A DNA stretch of 45,123 nt, from NCBI GenBank assembly GCA_947259975.1, contig CAMYOD010000056.1, forward strand, positions 1 to 45,123, read 5' to 3'. The notes beneath the pieces were generated by a model. That model ran no database searches, was not told the origin of the DNA, and saw only the letters and a list, made by a program, of their open reading frames with translations. The position numbers were made by a program, and so were the translations under genes. Shown here piece by piece: positions 1 through 7,504 of this stretch; within the stretch, counting starts at the first letter, position 1; each line of letters starts with the position of its first letter. The stretch is from an uncultured Gammaproteobacteria bacterium (GTDB taxonomy: Bacteria > Pseudomonadota > Gammaproteobacteria > HyVt-429).

Positions 1-1
1 C

Positions 2-175
2 GCGGTACTGATTAATCCGTACTACATCTACTGCTGGGTCGCGGTCTGGCGTTGTGCTGCGAATACCGACTGGCGCGGCTGGACCCTGCTGAGTCGAAGC
101 CTGGTGGTATTACATGCCGTGATCGTCGGCTATAGTACGTGGAAATTCAGCGCCGATTTGAGCGCGGGTGTCTAG
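2..175 (+). CDS. C-terminal end of a membrane protein (partial)
   Basis: An open frame runs in from the left edge and stops at TAG 173-175, giving the last 57 residues of a protein whose start lies outside the window. The piece begins with a hydrophobic aromatic stretch (INPYYIYCWVAVW) and has a second hydrophobic segment (SLVVLHAVIVGY) close to the C-terminus, so it looks like the end of an integral membrane protein. The next gene follows on the same strand after 44 bases. I do not recognise the family. That the frame is coding is inferred from its composition and its position upstream of other small membrane proteins. Confidence 0.45.
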   Translation, partial: AVLINPYYIYCWVAVWRCAANTDWRGWTLLSRSLVVLHAVIVGYSTWKFSADLSAGV

Positions 176-219
176 CAGAAAACGAGAAACGCCGATCCCA
201 CGAAGGAGACCGTAGAGTC

Positions 220-561
220 ATGAACAGCGAAACCGATAACGCGAAGCAACGGTTGGCGACCGCGCAGAGGATCGATTCCGTCGGCTGGGGCCTGTTTTTC
301 GTCTGGGTGGGCATCGCCCTGCTGTTCGATGTCGGCTGGGGTCTCGGGCTGATCGGTGTCGGCTTGATTATCCTCGGCGGTCAGGCCGCCCGTTGGCACT
401 TCGGTCTGGTGTTGGAAGGTTTCTGGGTCGTCGTCGGTGCGCTGCTCATGCTCGCCGGGGTCCTGGAGTTTATGGGGGTCGAGGCCTCTCTGGTCCCCGT
501 CATCCTCATCATCGCGGGCCTGGCGCTGTTGTTGTCGGCACTCGCCCGTAAATCGACCTAG
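220..561 (+). CDS. Small LiaF/DUF5668-type membrane protein
   Basis: A 113-residue protein. The ATG at 220 is preceded by AAGGAG at 203-208, a better start than the upstream in-frame codon at 139, which would overlap the previous gene. After a short polar N-terminus there are about four closely packed hydrophobic segments (from GLFFVWVGIALLF to VILIIAGLALLLSAL) joined by very short Gly-Trp-rich turns. This layout resembles the transmembrane part of LiaI/LiaF-like proteins (DUF5668), often found near envelope-stress genes. No soluble domain or catalytic residue is visible. The inner-membrane location is safe; the role is unknown. The next gene starts 26 bases downstream, so the two may be co-transcribed. 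Confidence 0.6.
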   Translation: MNSETDNAKQRLATAQRIDSVGWGLFFVWVGIALLFDVGWGLGLIGVGLIILGGQAARWHFGLVLEGFWVVVGALLMLAGVLEFMGVEASLVPVILIIAGLALLLSALARKST

Positions 562-586
562 GTCGCGACGGCCACCAGGCGCGCGG

Positions 587-916
587 ATGGACTTGGGCGA
601 TTACAGTACGCTGCATCGCGACCGGCTCAATCTGCTGATCCACCTGTTCGCAGTCCCCTTGTTCGTCCTCACTATGCTGGGTCTGATATGGGCGCTGTTG
701 CGCGGTCAGATTGTTATTGCGGTACTCGTTTTAATTGGGCCGGTGCTCGCCCTGGCGTTGCAGGGGCTGGGGCACAAACGCGAGGCCACGGCCCCGCGGC
801 CGTTCGCCGGCCCCGGGGATTTTCTGCGTCGTATCCTGCGCGAACAGTTGATCATCTTCCCCTACTTCCTTATCTCTGGTGGGTGGTTTCGTGCCTGGCG
901 CGCCGCCGCCAGGTGA
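587..916 (+). CDS. Mpo1-like / DUF962 membrane protein
   Basis: A 109-residue protein starting MDLGDYSTLHRDRLN. The conserved pattern of the DUF962 (Mpo1/YGL010w) family is visible: an N-terminal His-x(4)-Asn-x(3)-His arrangement (HRDRLNLLIH), two hydrophobic segments around residues 17-60, then a second His (GLGHKRE) and a Pro-rich stretch before a last hydrophobic segment. In yeast, Mpo1 is an Fe(II)-dependent dioxygenase acting on 2-hydroxy fatty acids; bacterial members are mostly uncharacterised. Assignment rests on this histidine pattern and the size. The ATG at 587 has no strong ribosome binding site, and longer in-frame starts would run into the preceding gene. Confidence 0.6.
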   Translation: MDLGDYSTLHRDRLNLLIHLFAVPLFVLTMLGLIWALLRGQIVIAVLVLIGPVLALALQGLGHKREATAPRPFAGPGDFLRRILREQLIIFPYFLISGGWFRAWRAAAR

Positions 917-1029
917 ATGAATTCCCGCAGGTGAGAAGACGCGCACAAACCCTTACCATGACGACTCGCAGGCACCCTCCCGATGGCCGGGTGCCGTCCT
1001 TACAAAACCAACTCCAGGCGGAGGCAAAC

Positions 1030-1239
1030 GTGGATAATTTGAAAGTCGGTACTTCGATGCGTTTCTTCTTTCTCGTGCTTGCCAGTTTTATCTGGGTCGG
1101 AATCTGGCTGACGGGTTTTAATACCGCCAGTTGGGTGCTGTACTTCCCGGCGATTTTCCTTGCCTTCGCCGCGGCCACCGGAATTTGTCCGGGCATGGCG
1201 ATTGCCCGGCGTCTGTTCGGGGGTACCGCGACCGAATAG
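1030..1239 (+). CDS. Small DUF2892-like membrane protein
   Basis: A 69-residue protein starting at GTG 1030, five bases after a good ribosome binding site (GGAGG, 1020-1024). An upstream in-frame start at 688 would overlap the DUF962 gene. The body is two hydrophobic helices followed by GICPGMAIARRLFG, which resembles the Cys-Pro turn and short tail of DUF2892 (YgaP-type transmembrane) proteins. These are small inner-membrane proteins of unknown function, sometimes fused to rhodanese domains; no rhodanese is present here. It is the last gene of a rightward run and faces lysA. The 131 bases between the two genes hold no further gene or clear terminator. Confidence 0.55.
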   Translation: MDNLKVGTSMRFFFLVLASFIWVGIWLTGFNTASWVLYFPAIFLAFAAATGICPGMAIARRLFGGTATE

Positions 1240-1370
1240 CGCCGCAAGCCGATCGAGCAGGGCGCCTGCACCGGCTGGCGCGGGTGTTGCGGAAAGTCGG
1301 CTCGTCGAGCCTTGCCGGCAAGATGAACGTATACGTCGCGCGCCCGGCGCAAAAAAGACGCGCCCGAAAC

Positions 1371-2627
1371 CTAGGACGGCAGCACCGACTCCGGCGCCAG
1401 CAGGTCCTGCAGCGTCTCGCGGCAGCGCACCACATGAAATGCGTCGCCATCCACCATCACCTCCGCGGCCCGCGGGCGGGTATTGTAGTTGGAGCTCATG
1501 CTGGCGCCATAGGCGCCGGCGGAGCGCACCGCCAGCAGATCGCCGGCGGCCACGTTGAGACTGCGTTCCTTGCCGAGAAAGTCGCCGGTTTCGCACACCG
1601 GGCCGACCACATCGTAGACGCGCGTCGCATCACCGGCGCGCGGCACGACCGGCACGATGTCCTGCCAGGCATCGTACAGGGCCGGGCGCATGAGGTCGTT
1701 CATGGCGGCGTCGACCACGGCAAAGTTTTTCTCCGCCCCCAGCTTCAAGTACTCCACCCGCGTCACCAGCACCCCGGCGTTGCCGGCAATGGCGCGACCG
1801 GGTTCGCATAACAGGCGCACGTTTGGCGCGCGCTCGCCGAGGCGCGCGAGGATGGCCGCGGCATACTCACTGGGCGTGGGCGGGGTCTCGTCCCGGTAAC
1901 GGATGCCGAGGCCACCGCCCAGGTCCAGATGCTCGATGGCGATGCCCTGTGCCGCCAGTTGCTCGGAAAGATGCAATACGCGGTCGAGGGCGTCGGTGAA
2001 CGGACCCGTCTCGGTGAGCTGCGAGCCGATGTGACAGCCGATGCCGGTGATCTCCACATTGGCCATCGCGGCGGCGCGGGCGTACACCGCCGGCGCGGCC
2101 TCCACCGGGACGCCGAACTTGTTCTCCTTGAGTCCGGTGACGATATAGGGATGACTCTTCGCGTCCACGTCCGGATTGACTCGCAATGCGACGCGCGCAC
2201 GCTGTCCCAGCTCACCCGCGATTTGATCGATGCGCTCGAGCTCGTCCTCGCCCTCGACGTTGAAGGCGAGTATGCCGGCCGCAAGCGCGCGGCGAATCTC
2301 GGCGGCGGTCTTGCCGACGCCGGAAAACACCACCCGCGCCGGATCGCCGCCGGCGCGAATCACCCGCTCGAGCTCACCGGCGGAGACGATATCGAAGCCG
2401 GAGCCCAGACGGGCCAGCACATTCAGGACGGCGAGATTGGAGTTGGCCTTGACCGCGTAACAGATCAGGTGGTCGCGCGCGGCGAAGGCGGAGTCGAAGG
2501 CGTGCCAGTGACGCTCCAGAGTGGCGCGTGAGTAGACATAGCAGGGCGTGCCAACGTCGGCGACGATGGCGGCCAGGGGGACGTTCTCGGCACAGAGCTC
2601 CCCATCGCGGTAGGCAAAATGATCCAC
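1371..2627 (-). CDS. lysA: Diaminopimelate decarboxylase
   Basis: Catalyses the last step of lysine synthesis: PLP-dependent decarboxylation of meso-diaminopimelate to L-lysine, in the cytoplasm. The 418-residue product is full length for the family. The PLP lysine is in CYAVKANSN near the N-terminus. The barrel contains GCHIGSQ and LDLGGGLGI, and the C-terminal domain has CEPGRAI, VCETGDFLG and GAYGASMSSNYN. I chose GTG 2627 (VDHFAYRDGE) because family members begin at about this point; the open frame extends upstream, but through lptM in another frame. lptM ends 16 bases upstream, so the two are probably co-transcribed. The usual downstream partner dapF is absent. Confidence 0.95.
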   Translation of the reverse strand: MDHFAYRDGELCAENVPLAAIVADVGTPCYVYSRATLERHWHAFDSAFAARDHLICYAVKANSNLAVLNVLARLGSGFDIVSAGELERVIRAGGDPARVVFSGVGKTAAEIRRALAAGILAFNVEGEDELERIDQIAGELGQRARVALRVNPDVDAKSHPYIVTGLKENKFGVPVEAAPAVYARAAAMANVEITGIGCHIGSQLTETGPFTDALDRVLHLSEQLAAQGIAIEHLDLGGGLGIRYRDETPPTPSEYAAAILARLGERAPNVRLLCEPGRAIAGNAGVLVTRVEYLKLGAEKNFAVVDAAMNDLMRPALYDAWQDIVPVVPRAGDATRVYDVVGPVCETGDFLGKERSLNVAAGDLLAVRSAGAYGASMSSNYNTRPRAAEVMVDGDAFHVVRCRETLQDLLAPESVLPS

Positions 2628-2643
2628 GGGTGTTTCAATGGGC

Positions 2644-2790
2644 TCAGCTGGATTGTTCCTTTTTCTGCTCCTGCTTTTCTTCCTCGGGCAGGAACAGGGG
2701 TCCCTTCTGGCCACAGGCCGCCACCAGTGTGGACAGCCCTACTGCCAAGGCCAGGGCCAGGGCGATATCTCGTCTCGTTGTATAATTCAT
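2644..2790 (-). CDS. lptM: LPS-assembly lipoprotein LptM (YifL/LppL-like)
   Basis: A 48-residue prolipoprotein. MNYTTRRDIA begins a signal peptide, followed by a hydrophobic run and the lipobox VAAC at residues 22-25. The sequence after the Cys, GQKGPLFLPEE, is the hallmark of the YifL/LptM family, and the tail is Glu/Lys/Gln-rich. In E. coli LptM assists maturation of the LptD-LptE LPS translocon in the outer membrane. Its position directly upstream of lysA and divergent from cyaY is the classical gammaproteobacterial arrangement. The gene can be missed because of its size. The 79 bases between its ATG and that of cyaY must hold both promoters. Confidence 0.9.
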   Translation of the reverse strand: MNYTTRRDIALALALAVGLSTLVAACGQKGPLFLPEEEKQEQKKEQSS

Positions 2791-2869
2791 GCGCTACTCC
2801 CAGGTTCTTGCAGACGCGTCGTCGCTCGTGCCACTAGCATAACCCCAATCACGCAAACTGAAAACACAC

Positions 2870-3190
2870 ATGAATGAATCCGAGTTTCACGAGCAGGCCG
2901 CGGCCACCATGGAGCGTATCGAAGAGGCGGTCGAGGCCAGCGGTGCCGACATCGACTTTGAAATCGTTAGCGACATACTCACGCTGACCTTCGAGGACGA
3001 CAGCAAGATCATCGTCAACAAACAGTCCGCCGCGGATCAACTCTGGGTCGCGGCCCGTTCCGGCGGTTACCACTACGACTGGGATGCGTCGCGTGCCGTG
3101 TGGCTGAACGATCGCAGCGGCGAGGAGCTGTTCAGCGAATTGGCGCGGCTGGTGAGCGAACAGGCCGGCGCCACCGTCAGCCTGGCCTGA
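2870..3190 (+). CDS. cyaY: Frataxin-like iron-binding protein CyaY
   Basis: A 106-residue bacterial frataxin, full length. The N-terminal helix carries many acidic residues (MERIEEAVEASGADIDFE), the family's iron-binding ridge. The beta-sheet core includes LTLTFEDDSKIIVNKQ and the conserved QLWVAARSGGYHYDW. CyaY binds iron and modulates the IscS-IscU Fe-S assembly machine in the cytoplasm. The gene is divergent from lptM-lysA, as in many gammaproteobacteria. The start MNESEFH at 2870 fits the usual N-terminus. The broken zinc-ribbon gene lies immediately downstream on the other strand. Confidence 0.95.
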   Translation: MNESEFHEQAAATMERIEEAVEASGADIDFEIVSDILTLTFEDDSKIIVNKQSAADQLWVAARSGGYHYDWDASRAVWLNDRSGEELFSELARLVSEQAGATVSLA

Positions 3191-3196
3191 CGTGGC

Positions 3197-3475
3197 CTAT
3201 TGCCACGCGCCTGCTACCGGCGTCAGCGTGCCCGGTTCATCGCATTTGGGGCAGGCGACGACGGTGGTATCCACGTCGAACAGCGTGATCTCCTCGGCAT
3301 AGCAATGGCCGCGCACGGTGGGTTTGTCGCGCTACACTCAGGCTCTGCCGAGGGTCTTGCAGTGGTCGCAGCTGAAGAGCCCGAACCAGGGCTCCGCGAC
3401 CCGGGCGTGGCCGAGGGCGATCTTCGGTTCTTCGTATTTGCACTGCGCACAGCTAAAGCTGGCGCAATGACCCAA
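3197..3475 (-). pseudogene. Disrupted small zinc-ribbon protein
   Basis: On the minus strand, one frame from about 3475 (TTG; homologues may start slightly upstream, overlapping the end of argH) reads LGHCASFSCAQCKYEEPK, then FSCDHCKTLGRA. It hits TGA at 3338-3340 and, after one Val codon, TAG at 3332-3334. The same frame then resumes protein-like sequence, GHCYAEEITLFDVD and ACPKCDEPG, and ends at TAG 3197-3199. Cys-x2-Cys pairs on both sides of the stops suggest one original protein of about 90 residues with two metal-binding ribbons. Alternatives are two compensating frameshifts, or a shorter functional N-terminal piece. I cannot name the family. The call rests on the pattern of cysteines only. 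Confidence 0.5.
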
Positions 3476-3494
3476 GGTGAATACGCCGTGGTTG

Positions 3495-4886
3495 TTAATT
3501 TTGTAACACGGCCAGCCGCGTGCGGGCGCGTTCGATTGCCGCGCGCACCTGCTCCGGCGCGGTGCCGCCGATATGATCGCGGGCATTCACCGAGCCCTCG
3601 AGGGTGAGGACGGCAAACACGTCATCGTCGATCGTCTCCGAAAACGCCCGCAGTTCATCCAGTCCCATGTCGGCCAGATCCTTGCCGGTATCGATGCCGT
3701 GTTTGACGGCACGGCCGACGATCTCGTGGGCGTCGCGAAACGCCACACCCTTGCGCACCAGATAGTCGGCCAGGTCGGTGGCGGTGGAGAAGCCGCGCGC
3801 AGCCGCCGCGCGCAGCGGTTCATGGTGCACCCGCATGGTCTTGATCATGCCGGCGAAGACCTCGCTGCTCTGCAGAAGCGTGTCGAGGGTATCGAACAAG
3901 GGCTCCTTGTCTTCCTGATTGTCCCGGTTGTAAGCGAGTGGCTGGCCCTTCATCAAGGTCAACAGCGCCATGAGATTACCGGTGGTGCGTGCGGATTTGC
4001 CGCGCACCAGTTCGGCTACATCCGGGTTCTTTTTTTGCGGCATGATGCTGGAGCCCGTGCAGAAGGCATCGTCCAGTTCGACGAACTGGAACTGGGCGGA
4101 TGACCACAAAGTGAGTTCTTCCGCCATGCGCGATAAATGCGTCATCAACAGCGCGCCGGCGGACAGGAATTCGATAATGAAGTCGCGATCCGACACCGCG
4201 TCCAGCGAATTTTCGCTAACGTGATCGAAGCCCAGTTCACCGGCGGTAAATTCCCGGTCGATGGGAAAGCTTGTGCCGGCGAGCGCGGCGGATCCCAACG
4301 GCATGACGTTTACGCGCGCGCGGCAATCAATGAGCCGGGCGCGATCCCGCTCGAGCATCTCGTTCCAGGCCAGCATATGGTGGCCGAAGGTCACCGGCTG
4401 CGCCGTTTGCAGATGGGTAAAGCCGGGCATGATCGCCGCCGCCTCGCGTTCGGCCACATCGAGCAGCGTGGACTGCAGCGCCAGCAGGTGGGTCTGCAGC
4501 CGGTCGATGCCGTCGCGCAGATACAGGCGCATGTCGGTGGCAACCTGGTCGTTGCGTGAGCGGGCGGTATGCAGTTTCTTGCCGACCTCGCCGATGCGCT
4601 CCACCAGGCGCGCCTCGATGTTCATGTGCACATCCTCGAGCGCGGGATCCCAGGGAAAATCGCCCGCGTCGATCTCGCTCGCGATGGCTTGCAGCCCGGC
4701 CACGATCGCATCGCGCTCCGCGCCGCTGAGCACGCCCACATGCGCCAGCATGCGCGCATGGGCGATGGAGCCGGCGATATCCTGGCGATACAGGCGGCGG
4801 TCGGTGGCGACGGATGCGGTGAATCCTTCGACCAGGCTGTCGGTGGGGGCGGAAAAGCGCCCGCCCCAGGGCTTTTTCGTGCTCAT
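3495..4886 (-). CDS. argH: Argininosuccinate lyase
   Basis: Last step of arginine synthesis: cleaves argininosuccinate to arginine and fumarate; cytoplasmic homotetramer. The product is 463 residues, normal for ArgH. It starts [16 protein letters not shown], a typical N-terminus, so I preferred ATG 4886 to the upstream in-frame codon at 4997. The superfamily signature [12 protein letters not shown] is present, as are HTARSRNDQ and the catalytic-His region [11 protein letters not shown]. argF, argD and argG are elsewhere in the same window, so the pathway genes are scattered. In Pseudomonas, argH also stands next to the algZ/algR genes, which here begin 0.4 kb away on the opposite strand. Confidence 0.96.
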   Translation of the reverse strand: MSTKKPWGGRFSAPTDSLVEGFTASVATDRRLYRQDIAGSIAHARMLAHVGVLSGAERDAIVAGLQAIASEIDAGDFPWDPALEDVHMNIEARLVERIGEVGKKLHTARSRNDQVATDMRLYLRDGIDRLQTHLLALQSTLLDVAEREAAAIMPGFTHLQTAQPVTFGHHMLAWNEMLERDRARLIDCRARVNVMPLGSAALAGTSFPIDREFTAGELGFDHVSENSLDAVSDRDFIIEFLSAGALLMTHLSRMAEELTLWSSAQFQFVELDDAFCTGSSIMPQKKNPDVAELVRGKSARTTGNLMALLTLMKGQPLAYNRDNQEDKEPLFDTLDTLLQSSEVFAGMIKTMRVHHEPLRAAAARGFSTATDLADYLVRKGVAFRDAHEIVGRAVKHGIDTGKDLADMGLDELRAFSETIDDDVFAVLTLEGSVNARDHIGGTAPEQVRAAIERARTRLAVLQN

Positions 4887-5041
4887 TTCGTGTGTGGACC
4901 GGGGTGTGCGCGCCAGTATACCCGATGCCCCGGGAAAAGCCTGTGTGCAGGGGTCCGTGGGCCGAAAATAGCCCGATTCGGCGTTATTTGAGTGCATTTT
5001 CGCCGCTAATCCGGCAATTCTGCCCAGTCATCGGTGTGGCC

Positions 5042-5069
5042 TTGGGGTGTCTCGCCGGCGCCCTATACT
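5042..5069 (+). promoter_or_regulatory. Sigma-70-like promoter upstream of the orphan terminator
   Basis: TTGGGG (5042-5047) and TATACT (5064-5069) are separated by 16 bases, a plausible housekeeping promoter on the plus strand. No open frame of note follows before the terminator ending at 5205, so it would drive a short transcript starting near 5076. Confidence 0.5.
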
Positions 5070-5075
5070 CAATAG

Positions 5076-5205
5076 TGCAAGGGCAAGAGCTATCCTGAGT
5101 GAGTTACAAACTGCCCGGTTCGGACCCCTTCCTTGTACCTAACCCCCACATGGATACCGAGCCGGACTCTTAATCCCCCCGGGACAACCCGGGGGGATTT
5201 TTTTT
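5076..5205 (+). ncRNA. Candidate small RNA or attenuated leader (about 130 nt)
   Basis: The stretch between a sigma-70-like promoter (5042-5069) and a very strong intrinsic terminator (5172-5205) contains no convincing gene; its only ATG frame is seven codons (5151-5174) without a ribosome binding site. No plus-strand gene lies upstream that the terminator could serve, since argH points the other way. A discrete RNA of about 130 nt is the simplest reading. Alternatively this is the 5' leader of the kinase operon starting at 5316, with the terminator acting as an attenuator. I could not match it to 6S, tmRNA, Spot 42 or a riboswitch. A few GGA triplets are present, too few to argue for a CsrA-binding RNA. 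Confidence 0.4.
5172..5205 (+). terminator. Strong Rho-independent terminator
   Basis: A perfect 12-bp stem, AATCCCCCCGGG (5172-5183) against CCCGGGGGGATT (5188-5199), closes an ACAA loop and runs into T8 (5198-5205). This is the strongest terminator in the window and reads rightward, although no coding gene precedes it on that strand. Confidence 0.9.
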
Positions 5206-5245
5206 GCCCGTGGTCGCCCGTGGACCGCTAAGTGGAGAGGAAACC

Positions 5246-5275
5246 TTGACAAGGAGTGGCTACACTTCCCAGGAT
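5246..5275 (+). promoter_or_regulatory. Possible promoter for the kinase/regulator operon
   Basis: A perfect -35 box TTGACA (5246-5251) lies between the terminator and the first kinase. The best -10 at an acceptable distance is CAGGAT (5270-5275, 18-base spacer), a weak match. Position supports it; the -10 does not. Confidence 0.25.
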
Positions 5276-5315
5276 TAGAACAACAAATAATCATAGGGAC
5301 GCGAGGGGTGCAGGC

Positions 5316-6404
5316 TTGAGTACTTCCCGTCGGGCTTCGGCAAACGACACCACAGCAGTGACGCAACAGACAGGGCCCAGCGTCTTACCCGACCTGGGTA
5401 CCGGCCGGGTCGCGCTCAGCATTATCATCGTCGCCCAGGTGATTGCGATTCTGATCATCGCCGGTTACGAATCACGCCTGGATCTAAATACGGTTTACGA
5501 TCTCCTGCTGGTCTCGGCCTATGTGCAGGCCATCGCACTCGGCGTGTTGCTGATGCTTAAGCTGCTGGCGCCACAGTTCGAGGGCATGCGCCTGGGCAAG
5601 GGGACCGTGATCGTGGCGTTGCTGGTCATGGCCGTGACCGTGGCGGTGACCGAGGCCGCCTTATTCGGGCTCCACTATTTCGGTGTCACCGACAGTTTCT
5701 GGCCCCAGTGGCATCTGTCCCTGTTGGTGCGCGCGTTGTTGATTTCCGCATTGGTGGTACCGCTCATGTTGCGCTATTTCAGTGTGCATCATCATGCCAG
5801 GCTGGAGGCCGAGTCAAAACAGGCGGCAAACCTGCAGGCTTTGCAGTCGCGCATTCGCCCGCATTTTCTTTTCAACAGCATGAATGCCGTGGCCAGCATG
5901 TTACGCAGCGATCCGGAGAACGCGGAAAAGGCGCTGCACGATCTCGCCGACGTCTTCCGTGTATTGCTGGCCGACGCCCGCAAACTGGTGCCGATTACCG
6001 CCGAGACCGAGCTCGCACGTCAATATCTGGAAGTGGAAAAACTTCGCCTTGGCGACCGGCTGCAGATTCGCTGGTTAACCTCGAATGTGCCGCGCCATGC
6101 GATGATCCCCTCTCTGACCCTGCAGCCGCTGATCGAGAATGCCATTTATCACGGTATCGAGCCGCGCTTTGGCGGTGGACTCATCAAAGTGGAAATGTGG
6201 CGTGAAGCGCAGATGCTTAATATTATGGTGACTAATCCGCTTCCCGAAGTGCCGACGAAGGCGCACAACAAGGGCAACAAGATCGCAATGGACAATCTTC
6301 GGCAGCGGCTCGAGAGCCACTTTGGGCAGCAAGCAAACCTACAGGCCTTTGAGCAGTTTGGAAATTATCACGCAAAGATCAAGATTCCCATTGTTAAAGA
6401 TTAG
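5316..6404 (+). CDS. algZ: AlgZ/FimS-like LytS-family sensor histidine kinase
   Basis: A 362-residue membrane histidine kinase. Four predicted transmembrane helices (about residues 31-50, 60-82, 97-120, 134-154) are followed by the His_kinase (PF06580) domain with RPHFLFNSMN (phospho-acceptor His183) and a HATPase domain with the N-box LIENAIYHG (Asn275). TTG 5316 is chosen because GAGGGG (5303-5308) is well spaced before it; the upstream GTG at 5256 overlaps an AAGGAG and would lack a usable site. The order argH - kinase - LytTR regulator - hemC matches Pseudomonas argH-fimS-algR-hemC, where the pair controls type IV pili and alginate. Here it is followed by a second, different kinase before the regulator. 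The signal sensed is unknown. Confidence 0.85.
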   Translation: MSTSRRASANDTTAVTQQTGPSVLPDLGTGRVALSIIIVAQVIAILIIAGYESRLDLNTVYDLLLVSAYVQAIALGVLLMLKLLAPQFEGMRLGKGTVIVALLVMAVTVAVTEAALFGLHYFGVTDSFWPQWHLSLLVRALLISALVVPLMLRYFSVHHHARLEAESKQAANLQALQSRIRPHFLFNSMNAVASMLRSDPENAEKALHDLADVFRVLLADARKLVPITAETELARQYLEVEKLRLGDRLQIRWLTSNVPRHAMIPSLTLQPLIENAIYHGIEPRFGGGLIKVEMWREAQMLNIMVTNPLPEVPTKAHNKGNKIAMDNLRQRLESHFGQQANLQAFEQFGNYHAKIKIPIVKD

Positions 6405-6436
6405 TCCCGCAAGAATTCCGCGGGCGTTGCGGTGAC

Positions 6437-7504
6437 GTGACAGTGACTGTTCGCCCGGCGCAAAAAATCATCGACGATGGGTTCCTGCCCGATTTTTGTC
6501 GTGGTGAAATCGTCTTTCACGTCGTCGTTCTCGCCGAATTGCTCGCCGTCGTCATCAGCGTTGTCAGTGCGCGTATCTTTATTAATCCATTTACAGATCT
6601 GCTGATCATTTCGATTTTCGTACAGTGGGTCGCGTTGACCAGCGTGTTGATACTGTGTTTGACGCGCAAATACCTTAATCGCCTGCCCCGCGAACGTGCG
6701 ATCATCCTGGCCTATCTGCTGCTGGTCCTGACCGCGGGCGTGTTGGGTGAGATCATGACCTGGGTGGGCTGGCTCATGGGTATGACCACCTCGATACGGC
6801 CCGACTGGTATCTAAAGTTTCAGATTCAGAACCTGACCGTCAGCGCCATCGTGGATGCCCTGGCACTGCGCTATTTCCTCGGTCAGCATCTGCTCAAGCA
6901 GCGCGCCCTGGGCGAGGCGCGCGCCAATATGGAGCTGCAGAAATACCGCATCCGGCCGCATTTTCTGTTTAATAGCATGAATATTATCGCCAGCCTGACG
7001 CGCCGTGCGCCGGCCAAGGCGGAGGCGGCGATCGAGGATATGGCCGATCTGTTCCGGCTCATGCTCGATGAGAGCAAGAGCCTGGTGCCTTTGCGTAATG
7101 AAATTGCGGTTGCGAAAAAATATCTTAAACTTGAGAGATTGCGACTAGAAAAGCGTCTCAAGGCGACCTGGGACGTAGGGGATGTGCCGCAAGCGGCCAA
7201 GATCCCCGTCCTGATGCTTCAGTTATTGTTGGAGAACGCGATTCATTACGGGATTGAGCCACGTGAGGACGGCGGCGAAATTGGCATTCATATTCATGCC
7301 GACAACGATACGCTGCGCCTGCGTGTGGTCAATCCGGCATCAACGTCAGCCAAGGAGGGCCCTCAAGGTGACTCGGCGGCGTTTGTCAATATTCGCGAAC
7401 GTCTGAGAGGCCACTTCGGGGCGGCTGCTTCCCTGGCTATGCAGGAAGCCGACGGCGTGTTTGCCGTAGATATCAGCCTACCTGCCTCCGGAGGATTTGA
7501 ATGA
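6437..7504 (+). CDS. Second LytS/AlgZ-type sensor histidine kinase
   Basis: A 355-residue protein with the same plan as the preceding kinase: about four N-terminal membrane helices, then PF06580 with RPHFLFNSMN (His175) and a HATPase with the N-box LLLENAIHYG (Asn267). It is a diverged paralogue, clearly alike in the kinase core and unlike in the membrane part. The ATP-lid region before NIRERL (EGPQGDSAAFVNIRERL) lacks the second Gly-x-Gly expected there, so catalytic efficiency may be altered. The GTG start at 6437 is 32 bases after the first kinase, and the stop overlaps the regulator's ATG (ATGA at 7501). All three are therefore one operon. It could be a second sensor for the same regulator or a partner in a heterodimer. 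Confidence 0.8.
   Translation: MTVTVRPAQKIIDDGFLPDFCRGEIVFHVVVLAELLAVVISVVSARIFINPFTDLLIISIFVQWVALTSVLILCLTRKYLNRLPRERAIILAYLLLVLTAGVLGEIMTWVGWLMGMTTSIRPDWYLKFQIQNLTVSAIVDALALRYFLGQHLLKQRALGEARANMELQKYRIRPHFLFNSMNIIASLTRRAPAKAEAAIEDMADLFRLMLDESKSLVPLRNEIAVAKKYLKLERLRLEKRLKATWDVGDVPQAAKIPVLMLQLLLENAIHYGIEPREDGGEIGIHIHADNDTLRLRVVNPASTSAKEGPQGDSAAFVNIRERLRGHFGAAASLAMQEADGVFAVDISLPASGGFE

Noticed and set aside
4137..4991. Long plus-strand frames opposite argH
   Set aside because: Shadows of the argH codon pattern, with no protein-like motifs.
5076..5205. CsrA-binding (RsmY/Z-like) identity for the candidate small RNA
   Set aside because: GGA triplets are not clearly more than expected in GC-rich DNA and no GacA-type upstream box was seen.
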